From: an uncultured Gammaproteobacteria bacterium
Lineage (GTDB): Bacteria; Pseudomonadota; Gammaproteobacteria; SZUA-229
DNA length: 40,065 bases
NCBI GenBank assembly: GCA_913065105.1
Contig: CAJXZZ010000020.1
Coordinates: forward strand, 1 to 40,065
Reading direction: 5' to 3'
The position numbers and the translations under genes are program-made. Under the pieces are notes generated by a model. It saw nothing but the letters and a program-made list of their open reading frames with translations. It was not told the DNA's origin and searched no databases. This document shows positions 23,915-32,474 of the stretch, piece after piece (positions within the stretch are counted from its first letter, which is position 1; each line of letters starts with the position of its first letter).

Positions 23915-24237
23915 TTACCACGGTTACACAATAGGGTATGGACCGCGTTATAAATCACTGTAATCGGTCCTTACCCAACTATATCAAACAGTTACCTTCC
24001 TTTGCTCATTAAGCGTTCAAATCCAAACCGTAAATTGATTTAATTTCTGACTATTAATACGAGTTAATCGTGCCAATATCATTGATTTTCGTTGAGTATC
24101 TAGTACTCTTTAATGTGTCTGCTAATAACAATTTCTACGTATTTAGCGTTCAGATTATAATTGAGAATAAATAGACGCTGCTTAGCCTGCTGGTCACGCC
24201 AGGAAGTGGTTTGTGTCCACGAAGAGCTGTCAAACTA
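23915..24237. other. 323-bp gene-free region
   Basis: Holds the hairpin at 23934-23976 just after ydbL and then AT-rich sequence ahead of slt. I see no RNA gene or strong promoter consensus. Confidence 0.5.
23934..23976 (+). terminator. Long hairpin after ydbL, possible terminator
   Basis: GGGTATGGACCG pairs with CGGTCCTTACCC over 12 positions with one mismatch and a 19-nt loop. No T-run follows (AACTATATC), so this is not a classical rho-independent terminator; it could be a 3'-end stabiliser. Confidence 0.35.
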
Positions 24238-26442
24238 ATGATAAAAAACCGTCCTTTTCTACTGTTATCTTTATCAGCATGTATGCTTTGGTCTACTGCT
24301 ATATTCAGTAAAAATGACTCTGCTACTTATAATGTGGCAATCGCCAGTTATTCTGCACCAATTCAAGTATCAATGCTGACAGAGTCACAGAATGACCTAC
24401 GCATAGAAAAGATTACACCCGCTAAAAAAATCGAAGAGCCTGTTCATCACACGGGTGAAAACGGTAGTCAATCTGTTAGCGATACAACATCAAGCACACC
24501 ATCAGAGGCGACATCAGAGCAATATTTTTCCGATGAGGAGATAGCAGCCCAGAGGCAGCTTTTTTTACAGGCTGAAAACTCGCTCAAGAAACGTGATGAC
24601 GCAAGCTACTTTCTGCTTGCCGATCAGTTAAAAGAATACCCGCTGTATCCATACCTGCAATATCAATGGTTAAAGAAGAATCTGCGGCATGAACGTCAGG
24701 TAAAACATTTTCTTGAGCAGTATGAGTCTTCACGTTATGCCAGACCATTGAAACATAAATGGTTATATCGCCTGGCAAAGAAAAAGCAGTGGCAAACCTT
24801 TTTAGAATTTTACAGTACGACCAGCGATACCAGCTTAAACTGTTATTACCGCCAGGCACAATTTAAAACAGGCGACACACAGGCTGCACTTAACGGTGCG
24901 GCAAAACTCTGGGCTGTCGGTAAGTCGCAACCAGACGCGTGTGATCCATTATTTGCACAGTTAAAAAAATCCAGCTTATTTAACCAGGATCTATTCTGGC
25001 AGCGTTTTGATGCCGCACTGCGAAACAACAAGACTAGCCTTGCTAAATATATAAAAAGACCAATGTCGCCGGCTGATCAAAAAATAGCTGAATTATGGCT
25101 GAATCTTCACCGTGATCCTGAACGCCACATACCTAAGTTGTTAAGTAGTGCCAAAACTGCACAATCAGCTCTAATGTACACCCACGCCATTAATCGCATA
25201 ACCAACAAAGACATTTTTCTGGCTATAACTTTATGGGATAACAACAAACAACATTTTGCAATTAATAAAAAAACTGCCGACAAGATAGAAAAACGACTGG
25301 CCTTCAAACTGGCTCACAAGAACCAGTCGGGCGCCTACGAGCGGCTGGGTCAATTGAATGAATCTGACAGTAGCAGTAAAACAAAACGTATAAGAGTTGC
25401 CTTATATGAACAGAACTGGCCGCGTGTCATCACCGCAATAGAAGACCTGAGCAGTGCTGATCAAAAACTTGAGAAATGGCAGTACTGGCTAGCACGTGCC
25501 TACCAGGAAACAGGTAGACCCATACAGTCTGATGAACTGTTGAGCGAGCTTGCCAACAAACGTGACTTTTATGGTTATCTCGCCGCCGACCGATTAAACC
25601 GCCTGTATCAACTAGACGATAACCCGATAGCGGTAACTGAACAAGAAATAGCAGACATTAGACACCGTAAAGCATTTCGTGTTGCTTTCGAATTTTTGAC
25701 TCTGGATAGAGTCAACGATGCCAAACTGCAATGGTGGCACGCACTACGACAGTTAGATAAAAGTGAATTTACGGCAGCAGCAAAACTGGCACAACAATGG
25801 CGATGGGATGAAATTGCAATATTTACCATCGCTAAAGTGAAACAGTGGGATGACATTGAAATGCGTTTCCCACTCAGTTATTCCGATAAGATTTATGAAA
25901 ATGCGATAGAGCAAAATCTTAATCCTGTCATACTATTTGGTCTGGTTCGTCGCGAGAGCGCGTTTAATAAAGATGCGCATTCATCAGTCGGTGCACGCGG
26001 ACTAATGCAGATAATGCCCAGAACAGGACGGCAGATAGCCAAAGATCTTAATGAACGCTGGCCGGGTAAAAGCGATCTATACAACCCGGTGAAAAACTTA
26101 AAGTACGGTTCATATTATTATCAAAAACTGCTGAATCAATTTGATGGGCATTATGCGCTTGCCCTGGCAGCCTATAATGCCGGTCCTAATAGAGTAAAAA
26201 AATGGCTGCCCGATGAGTCAATACCCGCAGACATATGGATCGAAACTATTCCGTACCGTGAAACCCGCAACTATGTAACCTCAGTGCTGGTATATGCGAT
26301 GATCTATCAGCAGCGTATACGATCTAATGAATTGACCATGAAAGACTTAACACGCAATGTGCAGCCATTAGAGAAAAGCTCTGAAGAGCTAACTATGAAT
26401 GACTTAACACCTGACGTGCAGCCATCGGTGATGACGCCTTAG
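24238..26442 (+). CDS. slt: Soluble lytic murein transglycosylase
   Basis: 734 aa from the chosen ATG; an in-frame TTG nine codons upstream is less likely because the signal peptide (KNRPFLLLSLSACMLWSTAIFS) fits the ATG. A Ser/Thr/Glu-rich linker (to about residue 100) leads to the helical superhelix of Slt70 (LKEYPLYPYLQYQWLKK). The C-terminal catalytic domain has FGLVRRESAFNKDAHSSVGA with the catalytic Glu, GLMQIMPRTG and ALAAYNAGPNRVKKWLP. The enzyme cleaves peptidoglycan glycan strands to 1,6-anhydro-muropeptides in the periplasm. The C-terminal tail beyond the catalytic domain carries an imperfect 13-residue duplication. Confidence 0.93.
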   Translation: MIKNRPFLLLSLSACMLWSTAIFSKNDSATYNVAIASYSAPIQVSMLTESQNDLRIEKITPAKKIEEPVHHTGENGSQSVSDTTSSTPSEATSEQYFSDEEIAAQRQLFLQAENSLKKRDDASYFLLADQLKEYPLYPYLQYQWLKKNLRHERQVKHFLEQYESSRYARPLKHKWLYRLAKKKQWQTFLEFYSTTSDTSLNCYYRQAQFKTGDTQAALNGAAKLWAVGKSQPDACDPLFAQLKKSSLFNQDLFWQRFDAALRNNKTSLAKYIKRPMSPADQKIAELWLNLHRDPERHIPKLLSSAKTAQSALMYTHAINRITNKDIFLAITLWDNNKQHFAINKKTADKIEKRLAFKLAHKNQSGAYERLGQLNESDSSSKTKRIRVALYEQNWPRVITAIEDLSSADQKLEKWQYWLARAYQETGRPIQSDELLSELANKRDFYGYLAADRLNRLYQLDDNPIAVTEQEIADIRHRKAFRVAFEFLTLDRVNDAKLQWWHALRQLDKSEFTAAAKLAQQWRWDEIAIFTIAKVKQWDDIEMRFPLSYSDKIYENAIEQNLNPVILFGLVRRESAFNKDAHSSVGARGLMQIMPRTGRQIAKDLNERWPGKSDLYNPVKNLKYGSYYYQKLLNQFDGHYALALAAYNAGPNRVKKWLPDESIPADIWIETIPYRETRNYVTSVLVYAMIYQQRIRSNELTMKDLTRNVQPLEKSSEELTMNDLTPDVQPSVMTP

Positions 26443-26469
26443 TTTACTGTCTAAGATCAAAAGAGGACT

Positions 26470-27360
26470 GTGCACGTTTTAAATCAGAGTAAACCAAAAC
26501 CACTATGTATCTACCACGGCAATTGCCTCGATGGTTTTGCTGCGGCCTGGGCGGTTCGCCATGCACTGGGCGAAAAGGTTGAATTCTACAAAGGCATCCA
26601 TCATCAGTCGCCACCGGATGTCACTGGCCGTGATGTTTTTCTGGTCGATTTCTCGTATAAAAAGCAGGTACTGGAAACCATGCTGCAAACAGCCGCCAGT
26701 ATTACTATTCTTGATCACCATATATCCGCCGAAGAAGATCTATCTGTCTTATTAAAATGCGGTGCAATAAAAGGCCTGTTTGATATGAACCAGTCTGGTG
26801 CCATGCTGGCATGGCACTGGTTTAATCCAAAGGAGCCACCGCCTGAACTGATCGCGCACATTCAAGACCGCGACTTGTGGTCGTTTAAGCTCGAGGGTAG
26901 CCGAGAGATTAATGCGGCACTTTCTTCTTACCCTTATGATTTTAGGGTGTGGGATAACCTCATGGCCAATAACAAAGACGAACTCACATTACTTAGACGA
27001 GATGGCGAGGCGATAGAACGTAAACTGCAAAAGGATATAAAACAATTAATTGCCTCTGGTGTAAGACGCATGATCATCGGTGGTTACGACGTACCGGTGC
27101 TCAACGCATCGTCTGCTTACGTATCAGATGCCGGTAATATCATGTCAACAGGTGAAGCCTTTGCTGCCTGTTACTGGGATCACCCAGATGGTCGCTCTTT
27201 CAGCCTGCGTTCACGTAATGATGGTGGCGAGAAGGGGATTAACGTGGCTGATGTGGCAAAAAAATATGGTGGTGGCGGACATAAAAATGCGGCGGGTTTT
27301 ACTGTAGAACTCGGTTGGGAAGGTGAGCGAGTCTCAGTCATTCATAATGATACTGCCTGA
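26470..27360 (+). CDS. DHH/DHHA1 family phosphoesterase
   Basis: 296 aa, GTG start with AAGAGG close upstream. The N-terminal DHH domain shows HGNCLDGFAAAWA (about 17-29), VFLVDFS (about 56-62) and ITILDHH (about 77-83), the metal-binding motifs of the RecJ/NrnA/GdpP superfamily. The C-terminal DHHA1 module ends in the signature GGGGHKNAAGF. The small size and arrangement resemble NrnB-type oligoribonucleases or related pAp/cyclic-dinucleotide-linker hydrolases; the substrate cannot be read. It is 27 bp after slt and in the same direction, but is likely independent in function. Confidence 0.88.
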   Translation: MHVLNQSKPKPLCIYHGNCLDGFAAAWAVRHALGEKVEFYKGIHHQSPPDVTGRDVFLVDFSYKKQVLETMLQTAASITILDHHISAEEDLSVLLKCGAIKGLFDMNQSGAMLAWHWFNPKEPPPELIAHIQDRDLWSFKLEGSREINAALSSYPYDFRVWDNLMANNKDELTLLRRDGEAIERKLQKDIKQLIASGVRRMIIGGYDVPVLNASSAYVSDAGNIMSTGEAFAACYWDHPDGRSFSLRSRNDGGEKGINVADVAKKYGGGGHKNAAGFTVELGWEGERVSVIHNDTA

Positions 27361-27527
27361 ACAGTAGAGGTTTCCGCAATACTTTCCTGATAACAAAATA
27401 TTGATAATTAGATTCTTATTACTTAATCTCTACATACAGTAATAAATCGACACAGATACTGCCAATTATTTGATACAGACATCTAAGGGGTCTGTATAAA
27501 CACCGTTACAGATACCGGATAAATTCA

Positions 27528-28364
27528 TTGTTAAGCTATCGCCATTCATTTCACGCTGGAAACTTTGCTGATGTCATCAAACATGTTGTCATCGTCGAGA
27601 TCCTTGAGTATCTAAGCAAAAAAGATAAAGCTTTTGAGTATATTGATAGCCATGCTGGCGCAGGGTTATTTAGCCTGCAATCTGATCATGCAGAAAAATT
27701 GCATGAATATACCAATGGCATTGGCAAACTGAATGCACAGGATTGGCCAGAGCTTGCACTCTATTTTGAGATTATTAATAGCTTCAATGAAACTGGTTCA
27801 TTCGTTTACTATCCCGGTTCACCGCTGATCGCCAGACATTTTTTACGTAGCCAGGACAGAGCCTGGCTGTATGAATTACATCCGACCGATTTCGACTTAC
27901 TAAAAAGCAATATCGGCAGTGATAGGCAGATACGGGTAAAACAAGAAGACGGTTATAAGGGTTTACTTTCGTTGTTGCCGCCGTTATCACGCAGGGGACT
28001 AGTGCTGATTGATCCACCTTATGAAGTTAAAACCGATTACCAGCAGGTTGTTAACACGGTTGTTCTGGCGCATAAAAAGTTTTCAACCGGTACCTATGCC
28101 ATCTGGTACCCGGTCGTTGATCGGTCTCGGATAGATCAGTTAGAAAAAAATTTTATCGACAGCGGTATTAAAAATATTCAGCGTTTTGAATTAGCGATAG
28201 CGCCAGACTCGCATGCCAGCGGTATGACGTCTTCAGGCATGATTGTGATCAATCCACCATGGACGCTTATGAAGAAGATGAATCAGTTATTGCCAAAATT
28301 AGTTGCGAGACTTGCAGATGATAAGGACGCATATTTTAAATGTGATGTGCTTGTGGGTGAATGA
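27528..28364 (+). CDS. rlmJ: 23S rRNA (adenine2030-N6)-methyltransferase RlmJ
   Basis: 278 aa. The start is a TTG: the protein begins MLSYRHSFHAGNFADVIKH, exactly the conserved N-terminus of E. coli RlmJ, so no upstream start is needed. The catalytic motif VLIDPPYE (DPPY, about 164-171) is that of N6-adenine methyltransferases, and YIDSHAGAGLFSL is the SAM-binding loop. The enzyme methylates A2030 of 23S rRNA during ribosome assembly. Length matches the family (280 aa). The only unusual feature is the TTG start without a strong Shine-Dalgarno, suggesting low expression. It stands alone. Confidence 0.95.
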   Translation: MLSYRHSFHAGNFADVIKHVVIVEILEYLSKKDKAFEYIDSHAGAGLFSLQSDHAEKLHEYTNGIGKLNAQDWPELALYFEIINSFNETGSFVYYPGSPLIARHFLRSQDRAWLYELHPTDFDLLKSNIGSDRQIRVKQEDGYKGLLSLLPPLSRRGLVLIDPPYEVKTDYQQVVNTVVLAHKKFSTGTYAIWYPVVDRSRIDQLEKNFIDSGIKNIQRFELAIAPDSHASGMTSSGMIVINPPWTLMKKMNQLLPKLVARLADDKDAYFKCDVLVGE

Positions 28365-28435
28365 CTTATCACTGATAAGCTACCGCACGAGTCTTTCAGT
28401 AAAAACAATAAATCCCATAACAGGCAAAAAATAAA

Positions 28436-28795
28436 ATGAGCAATATCGATCTTATTACCTTAAAACAACGCCTGCGTGAATTCGCCGACGCCCGTGACTG
28501 GAACCAATTTCATTCGCCCAAAAACCTCACGATGGCACTGAGTGTCGAAGTTGCTGAGATAGTCGAACATTTCCAGTGGTTAACCGAAGAGCAGAGCGAT
28601 AATCTACCACAGAAAAAATTAGATGAGGTTGAAGCTGAGCTGGCCGACACTTTCATCTATTTAATCCGTCTGGCCGATAAACTAGATATCGATCTTATTG
28701 ACGCCACGGTTAGAAAAATTGCCGTCAACGAGCAGAAATATCCGGTCGATAAAGCCAGGGGAAATGCCAGAAAATATACGGAACTGGATGAATGA
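28436..28795 (+). CDS. MazG-like nucleotide pyrophosphohydrolase
   Basis: 119 aa, a single all-alpha NTP-PPase domain of the RS21-C6/dCTPase type. Magnesium ligands are in SVEVAEIVEHFQW (ExxE, about 36-48) and VEAELADTFIYLIRLAD (ExxxD, about 66-82). KNLTMALSVE and KYPVDKARGNARKYTEL match the family ends. Such enzymes hydrolyse dCTP, methylated or other non-canonical dNTPs to the monophosphate, limiting their incorporation into DNA. It lies 71 bp downstream of rlmJ, possibly cotranscribed. A substrate cannot be assigned from sequence. Confidence 0.9.
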   Translation: MSNIDLITLKQRLREFADARDWNQFHSPKNLTMALSVEVAEIVEHFQWLTEEQSDNLPQKKLDEVEAELADTFIYLIRLADKLDIDLIDATVRKIAVNEQKYPVDKARGNARKYTELDE

Positions 28796-28930
28796 TGGAA
28801 AACGGCGATGCAGGGATTAACAATGCTCAGTTACAGATGTGGTTAACTAATAATCTCTGTGCGCTGTTTTATTGATTGCTCTGATTTAACAGCTGATCTA
28901 TCGCCGGTTTTTCCGTATTTTAAAAGCCAA

Positions 28931-28939
28931 TCTGCTATC
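28931..28939 (+). promoter_or_regulatory. Extended -10 for the SPFH-NfeD pair
   Basis: TGCTATCCT, an extended -10 (TGnTATCCT), sits about 35 bp ahead of the SPFH start codon, which has a strong AAAGGAGA Shine-Dalgarno. Confidence 0.4.
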
Positions 28940-28974
28940 CTCACTGACTAGATATTAACTAAAGGAGACGAACC

Positions 28975-29928
28975 ATGGGTATTGATGAATTATTGGGTGT
29001 GATTTTTAACTTTTGGACAGGTCTGGCCATATTAATCATTATCCTGGTCAAATCCTCAATCAAGTTTGTACCACAAAATAGGGCCTATGTGGTCGAGCGT
29101 TTTGGTAAGTACAACAAAACCATGATCGCTGGTCTGAATATGCTTTTTCCTTTTATCGATAAAGTGGCTTATGACCAGTCATTAAAAGAACATGCTTTTG
29201 ATGTGCCCAGTCAGGGGGCGATCACTAAAGATAATATCTCACTGGTAGTCGATGGTGTTCTGTATCTTAAATTACTTGATCCTTACAAGGCATCCTACGG
29301 TGTTGACCACTACGTGTATGCCGTCAGCCAGCTGGCGCAGACCACCATGCGTAGTGAGATCGGTAAGATTGATCTGGATAAAACCTTTGAAGAACGTGAA
29401 AGCCTGAATATCAATATCGTTAATGCGATCAACCTGGCATCAGAACCCTGGGGCGTGCAGGTGATGCGCTATGAGATTAAAGACATCGAACCACCGCGTA
29501 CTATTTTAGATGCGATGGAACGCCAGATGAAAGCCGAACGTGAAAAACGAGCCACTATCCTGGAATCTGAAGGTAATCGCCAGTCGGCTATCAATGTCGC
29601 CGAAGGTGCCAAGCGGGCGCAGGTGTTAGCGGCCGAAGCAGATAAGGCCGAACAGATATTACGCGCTGAAGGTGAGGCGCAGGCGATCATCGCCGTTGCC
29701 GATGCACAGGCGAAAGCGCTTGATACCGTCGGACAGGTGGCCAATACGGTGGAAGGTCAAAAAGCGATCCAACTGGACCTTGCGGATAAAGCGATCGAAG
29801 CAAAACGCGTCATCGCCAAAGAATCAACCGTGGTGTTACTACCAGAGAGCAGCAGCAGTGCGGCCAATGTGGTGGCTGAAGCCATGACCATAATCAATAC
29901 ATTAAATAGCGATAAGGTTGCTGGTTAA
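28975..29928 (+). CDS. SPFH/stomatin family protein (QmcA-like)
   Basis: 317 aa. An N-terminal membrane helix (about 10-25) is followed by the SPFH domain: VPQNRAYVVERFGKYNKT, then AITKDNISLVVDGVLYLKLLD, then RSEIGKIDLDKTFEERESLN. The second half is a long coiled coil rich in Ala and Glu (ILESEGNRQSAINVAEGAKR, then RAEGEAQAIIAVADAQ). SPFH proteins form large ring complexes in the inner membrane; QmcA-type members pair with NfeD-type partners. The gene starts with a strong Shine-Dalgarno and is followed 29 bp later by the NfeD gene. The exact role in membrane domains or protease control is unknown. Confidence 0.93.
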   Translation: MGIDELLGVIFNFWTGLAILIIILVKSSIKFVPQNRAYVVERFGKYNKTMIAGLNMLFPFIDKVAYDQSLKEHAFDVPSQGAITKDNISLVVDGVLYLKLLDPYKASYGVDHYVYAVSQLAQTTMRSEIGKIDLDKTFEERESLNINIVNAINLASEPWGVQVMRYEIKDIEPPRTILDAMERQMKAEREKRATILESEGNRQSAINVAEGAKRAQVLAAEADKAEQILRAEGEAQAIIAVADAQAKALDTVGQVANTVEGQKAIQLDLADKAIEAKRVIAKESTVVLLPESSSSAANVVAEAMTIINTLNSDKVAG

Positions 29929-29957
29929 TAACCATCGTCTACTAACAGGAGATCGAG

Positions 29958-30434
29958 ATGATTACTGATTATGTTGTCAGTCACCAGGCAGAGTTCTGGC
30001 TGGTATTTGGTTTTGCCATGCTGGCTATCGAAGTTGTTACCGGTTTTACCACCGGTGTATTTTTATTTGGTGGTCTGGGAGCACTGACAACCGGACTATT
30101 AATGAGTTTTGGTGTACTGCCAGAGACATGGATTGCGGGAGTTGCCTGCACCGGGATCAGTTCGGGCATTATTACTACACTGCTGTGGAAACCATTAAAA
30201 AATTTACAGAATCGTGGTCCTGCTGAAAAGGATAACAGCAGCGATATGATTGGCCATGAGTTTGTTGTTGATAATGATATTACGATGAATCAACCCGGCT
30301 CTACCAATTATTCAGGCATCAGCTGGAAAGTTGAGATTGACCGGGATGCCGGCATCGATACTATCGCAGCTGGACAACGGGTATCGGTTAGTTCGGTTGA
30401 AGTAGGTGTGTTTAAGGTTAAACTTTCGCAATAA
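29958..30434 (+). CDS. NfeD family protein, SPFH partner (YbbK-like)
   Basis: 158 aa. Three membrane helices (about 12-30, 32-50, 58-76) include the glycine-rich turn FLFGGLGALTTGLL. The C-terminal NfeD OB-fold follows, with WKVEIDRDAGIDTIAAGQRV and VSSVEVGVFKV, the typical ending of the family. There is no ClpP-like protease domain, so this is the short NfeD type that works with SPFH proteins. It is translated from AGGAGA 6 nt before the ATG. The two genes form one unit and may extend to the aldo-keto reductase 26 bp downstream. Confidence 0.92.
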   Translation: MITDYVVSHQAEFWLVFGFAMLAIEVVTGFTTGVFLFGGLGALTTGLLMSFGVLPETWIAGVACTGISSGIITTLLWKPLKNLQNRGPAEKDNSSDMIGHEFVVDNDITMNQPGSTNYSGISWKVEIDRDAGIDTIAAGQRVSVSSVEVGVFKVKLSQ

Positions 30435-30460
30435 AACCACACTGAGTTAAAGACGACAAC

Positions 30461-31504
30461 ATGTTATACCGAAAACTTGGCAATACTGAAATGGATGTAA
30501 GTGTCATCTGCCTTGGCAGCATGACCTGGGGTCAACAGAACTCCCGTGAGCAGGCATTTGAGCAGATGGATTATGCCCTTTCTCAAGACGTAAATTTCTT
30601 TGATACCGCAGAGCTTTATGCCATTCCGCCCCGGGCTGAGACATACGGTCGCACCGAGGCAATTATCGGCGAATGGCTGCAACTACGGAAAGCACGTGAA
30701 CAGATTGTACTGGCCAGCAAGATTGCCGGACCCGGAGAAGACTGGATACCGCATATCCGTGAGGGTAAAACCCGTTTTGATCATATTGATATTCCCCTGG
30801 CACTGGATGCCAGCCTGAGACGTTTGCAGACGGATTACCTCGATCTGTATCAATTACACTGGCCGCAACGTGAAGCTAATTTTTTTGGTCAGCTTGGCTT
30901 CGAGGTACCCACAGATGAGCACATCACCCCCATTTTGGAAACCCTGGAAGCACTGGCTGAGCAGGTAAAAGCAGGGAAGATCCGCCATATTGGCCTGTCG
31001 AATGAAACCCCCTGGGGCGTGATGCAATTTCTGCATTATGCCGAGCAAGCTGGGTTACCGCGTATTGTAAGCGTGCAAAACCCTTATTGTTTGCTCAACC
31101 GTAGCTATGAAGTTGGACTGGCAGAGATTTCCTGGCGTGAGCAGGTAGGACTGCTGGCGTATTCGCCACTGGGTTTTGGTGTGCTCTCGGGTAAATACCT
31201 CGGTGGTGCACAGCCGGATGACGCTCGTTTGTCACTGTTCCCGGACTATACCCGATACAGTAGTCCCGCTGCGGTGGCTGCTACTGAAAAATATGCAGCA
31301 CTAGCGCGAAATCATGGTCTTGACCCGGCGCAGATGGCACTGGCTTACGTCAACAACCGTGCGTTTTTGACCAGTACGATTATCGGTGCCACCTCGATGC
31401 AACAGTTACGCAGTAATGTTGCCAGTATCGATTTGCATTTGTCGGATGAGGTGTTGACCGCCATCGAAGAAATTCATAATGCACACGCTAACCCGAGTCC
31501 TTAG
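30461..31504 (+). CDS. tas: Aldo/keto reductase, Tas-like
   Basis: 347 aa, close to E. coli Tas (346 aa). The TIM-barrel N-terminus LGNTEMDVSVICLGSMTWG, the catalytic Asp/Tyr in NFFDTAELYAIPP (about 46-58), the Lys in IVLASKIAG and the His in LYQLHWPQREANFFG complete the tetrad. The Tas-specific insertion PPRAETYGRTEAIIG is present. C-terminal SSPAAVAATEKYAALARNHG and TIIGATSMQQLRSN supply the cofactor-binding end. It uses NADPH to reduce carbonyls of unknown nature; in E. coli it was found as a suppressor of tyrosine auxotrophy. It is cytoplasmic and probably cotranscribed with or just after NfeD. Confidence 0.9.
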   Translation: MLYRKLGNTEMDVSVICLGSMTWGQQNSREQAFEQMDYALSQDVNFFDTAELYAIPPRAETYGRTEAIIGEWLQLRKAREQIVLASKIAGPGEDWIPHIREGKTRFDHIDIPLALDASLRRLQTDYLDLYQLHWPQREANFFGQLGFEVPTDEHITPILETLEALAEQVKAGKIRHIGLSNETPWGVMQFLHYAEQAGLPRIVSVQNPYCLLNRSYEVGLAEISWREQVGLLAYSPLGFGVLSGKYLGGAQPDDARLSLFPDYTRYSSPAAVAATEKYAALARNHGLDPAQMALAYVNNRAFLTSTIIGATSMQQLRSNVASIDLHLSDEVLTAIEEIHNAHANPSP

Positions 31505-31577
31505 TTTAACCGCGTTATAAAACCGTAAATAGCGAACAGTCTGACTTTGATCTGTAACATACAGAAAGGAATACCTC

Positions 31578-31859
31578 ATGAACACTCGAATAATCATTAA
31601 CGGTAACGAAGTAAATAATCCACTTACAAAGATTTTATTGATTCTTGGTACGATTATTATTGCGACACTGGTTACGGCGGTCGTTATATTTATTCTGCTG
31701 CCTATAATTGGTGTTGCGGTAACATTGTCAATTGGGTTTATTGTGATTTTTTTCATAGCGACTATCGCGAGTGTTGCTGCCCTGGTGCTGGTCACCATAA
31801 TTTCTAGCTGGTTATTTGGTTCGACGGAATTTAGAATCGTAAGGATTCATAGGAAATAA
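31578..31859 (+). CDS. Small membrane protein, unknown
   Basis: 93 aa. An opening charged stretch (MNTRIIINGNEVNN) is followed by two long hydrophobic segments (about 18-45 and 46-75, Ile/Val/Thr-rich) and a basic tail ending FRIVRIHRK. AAAGGAA 6 nt before the ATG is a good Shine-Dalgarno, which makes it real. No family is recognised. It lies between the reductase and the LEA2 lipoprotein gene, all in the same direction. Confidence 0.65.
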   Translation: MNTRIIINGNEVNNPLTKILLILGTIIIATLVTAVVIFILLPIIGVAVTLSIGFIVIFFIATIASVAALVLVTIISSWLFGSTEFRIVRIHRK

Positions 31860-31937
31860 GAATTAAACAGAGTAAATCTGGCCGCACCCATTGTCCAAAA
31901 CCACTTTCATCAAAACAATTTCACCGAAGAGAAGGTA

Positions 31938-32420
31938 ATGCTGTATTCAATCCGATTATTTTTAATAGTGGCAGTCTGTATTGTATTTATCACCGCCTGT
32001 GTTACAACCCCGACTGACTTTGAAGAACCTTCAGTGTCGGTTACTTCGTTCAAGCCAAAAATCTCAACAAATATTTCGCCTCAATTTGAGATTGTTTTAC
32101 ATGTGACCAACCCAAATCGTGAACCACTGCAACTGGAAGGTATGTCTTACACCATTCAATTAGAAGGTATTAAGGTTATGTCGGGGGTTGCCAATGATCT
32201 ACCGACGATTGAGGCTTATGGTGAAGCGGATGTAAAACTCAATGCTACCGCTGATTTACTTGGCGGTTTTCAGTTATTGGCTGGCCTTATGACTGAAAAT
32301 AAAGAACATATCGACTATGAATTTAATGCCAAACTGGATGTCGGTGTATTTATGCCACGCATCGAGGTTAGTAAAAAAGGCACTTTTTATGAGAAGAAGA
32401 ACGATGCAATTAAATTTTAA
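31938..32420 (+). CDS. LEA2-type lipoprotein
   Basis: 160 aa. A signal ending VFITAC gives lipobox Cys at about residue 21. The mature domain is a single WHy/LEA2 immunoglobulin-like fold: EPSVSVTSFKP, then FEIVLHVTNPNREPLQLEGM with the conserved NPN motif, YTIQLEGIKVMSGVAND and ADVKLNATADL. Bacterial LEA2 lipoproteins are of unclear function, often linked to desiccation or envelope stability. GAAGAGAAGG lies immediately upstream of the ATG. Confidence 0.85.
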   Translation: MLYSIRLFLIVAVCIVFITACVTTPTDFEEPSVSVTSFKPKISTNISPQFEIVLHVTNPNREPLQLEGMSYTIQLEGIKVMSGVANDLPTIEAYGEADVKLNATADLLGGFQLLAGLMTENKEHIDYEFNAKLDVGVFMPRIEVSKKGTFYEKKNDAIKF

Positions 32421-32474
32421 CGGGACTAAAGACGTTAACCTCTTTACTCGCAACGCTATATCGACAGGGTCACG

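Noticed and set aside
28365-28379. CTTATC-ACT-GATAAG hairpin just after rlmJ
   Set aside because: A 3-nt loop and no T-run; may be chance.
29469-29744. 91-aa minus-strand Ala/Ser-rich frame opposite the SPFH gene
   Set aside because: Its composition is the mirror of the Ala/Glu-rich coiled coil, typical of a shadow frame.
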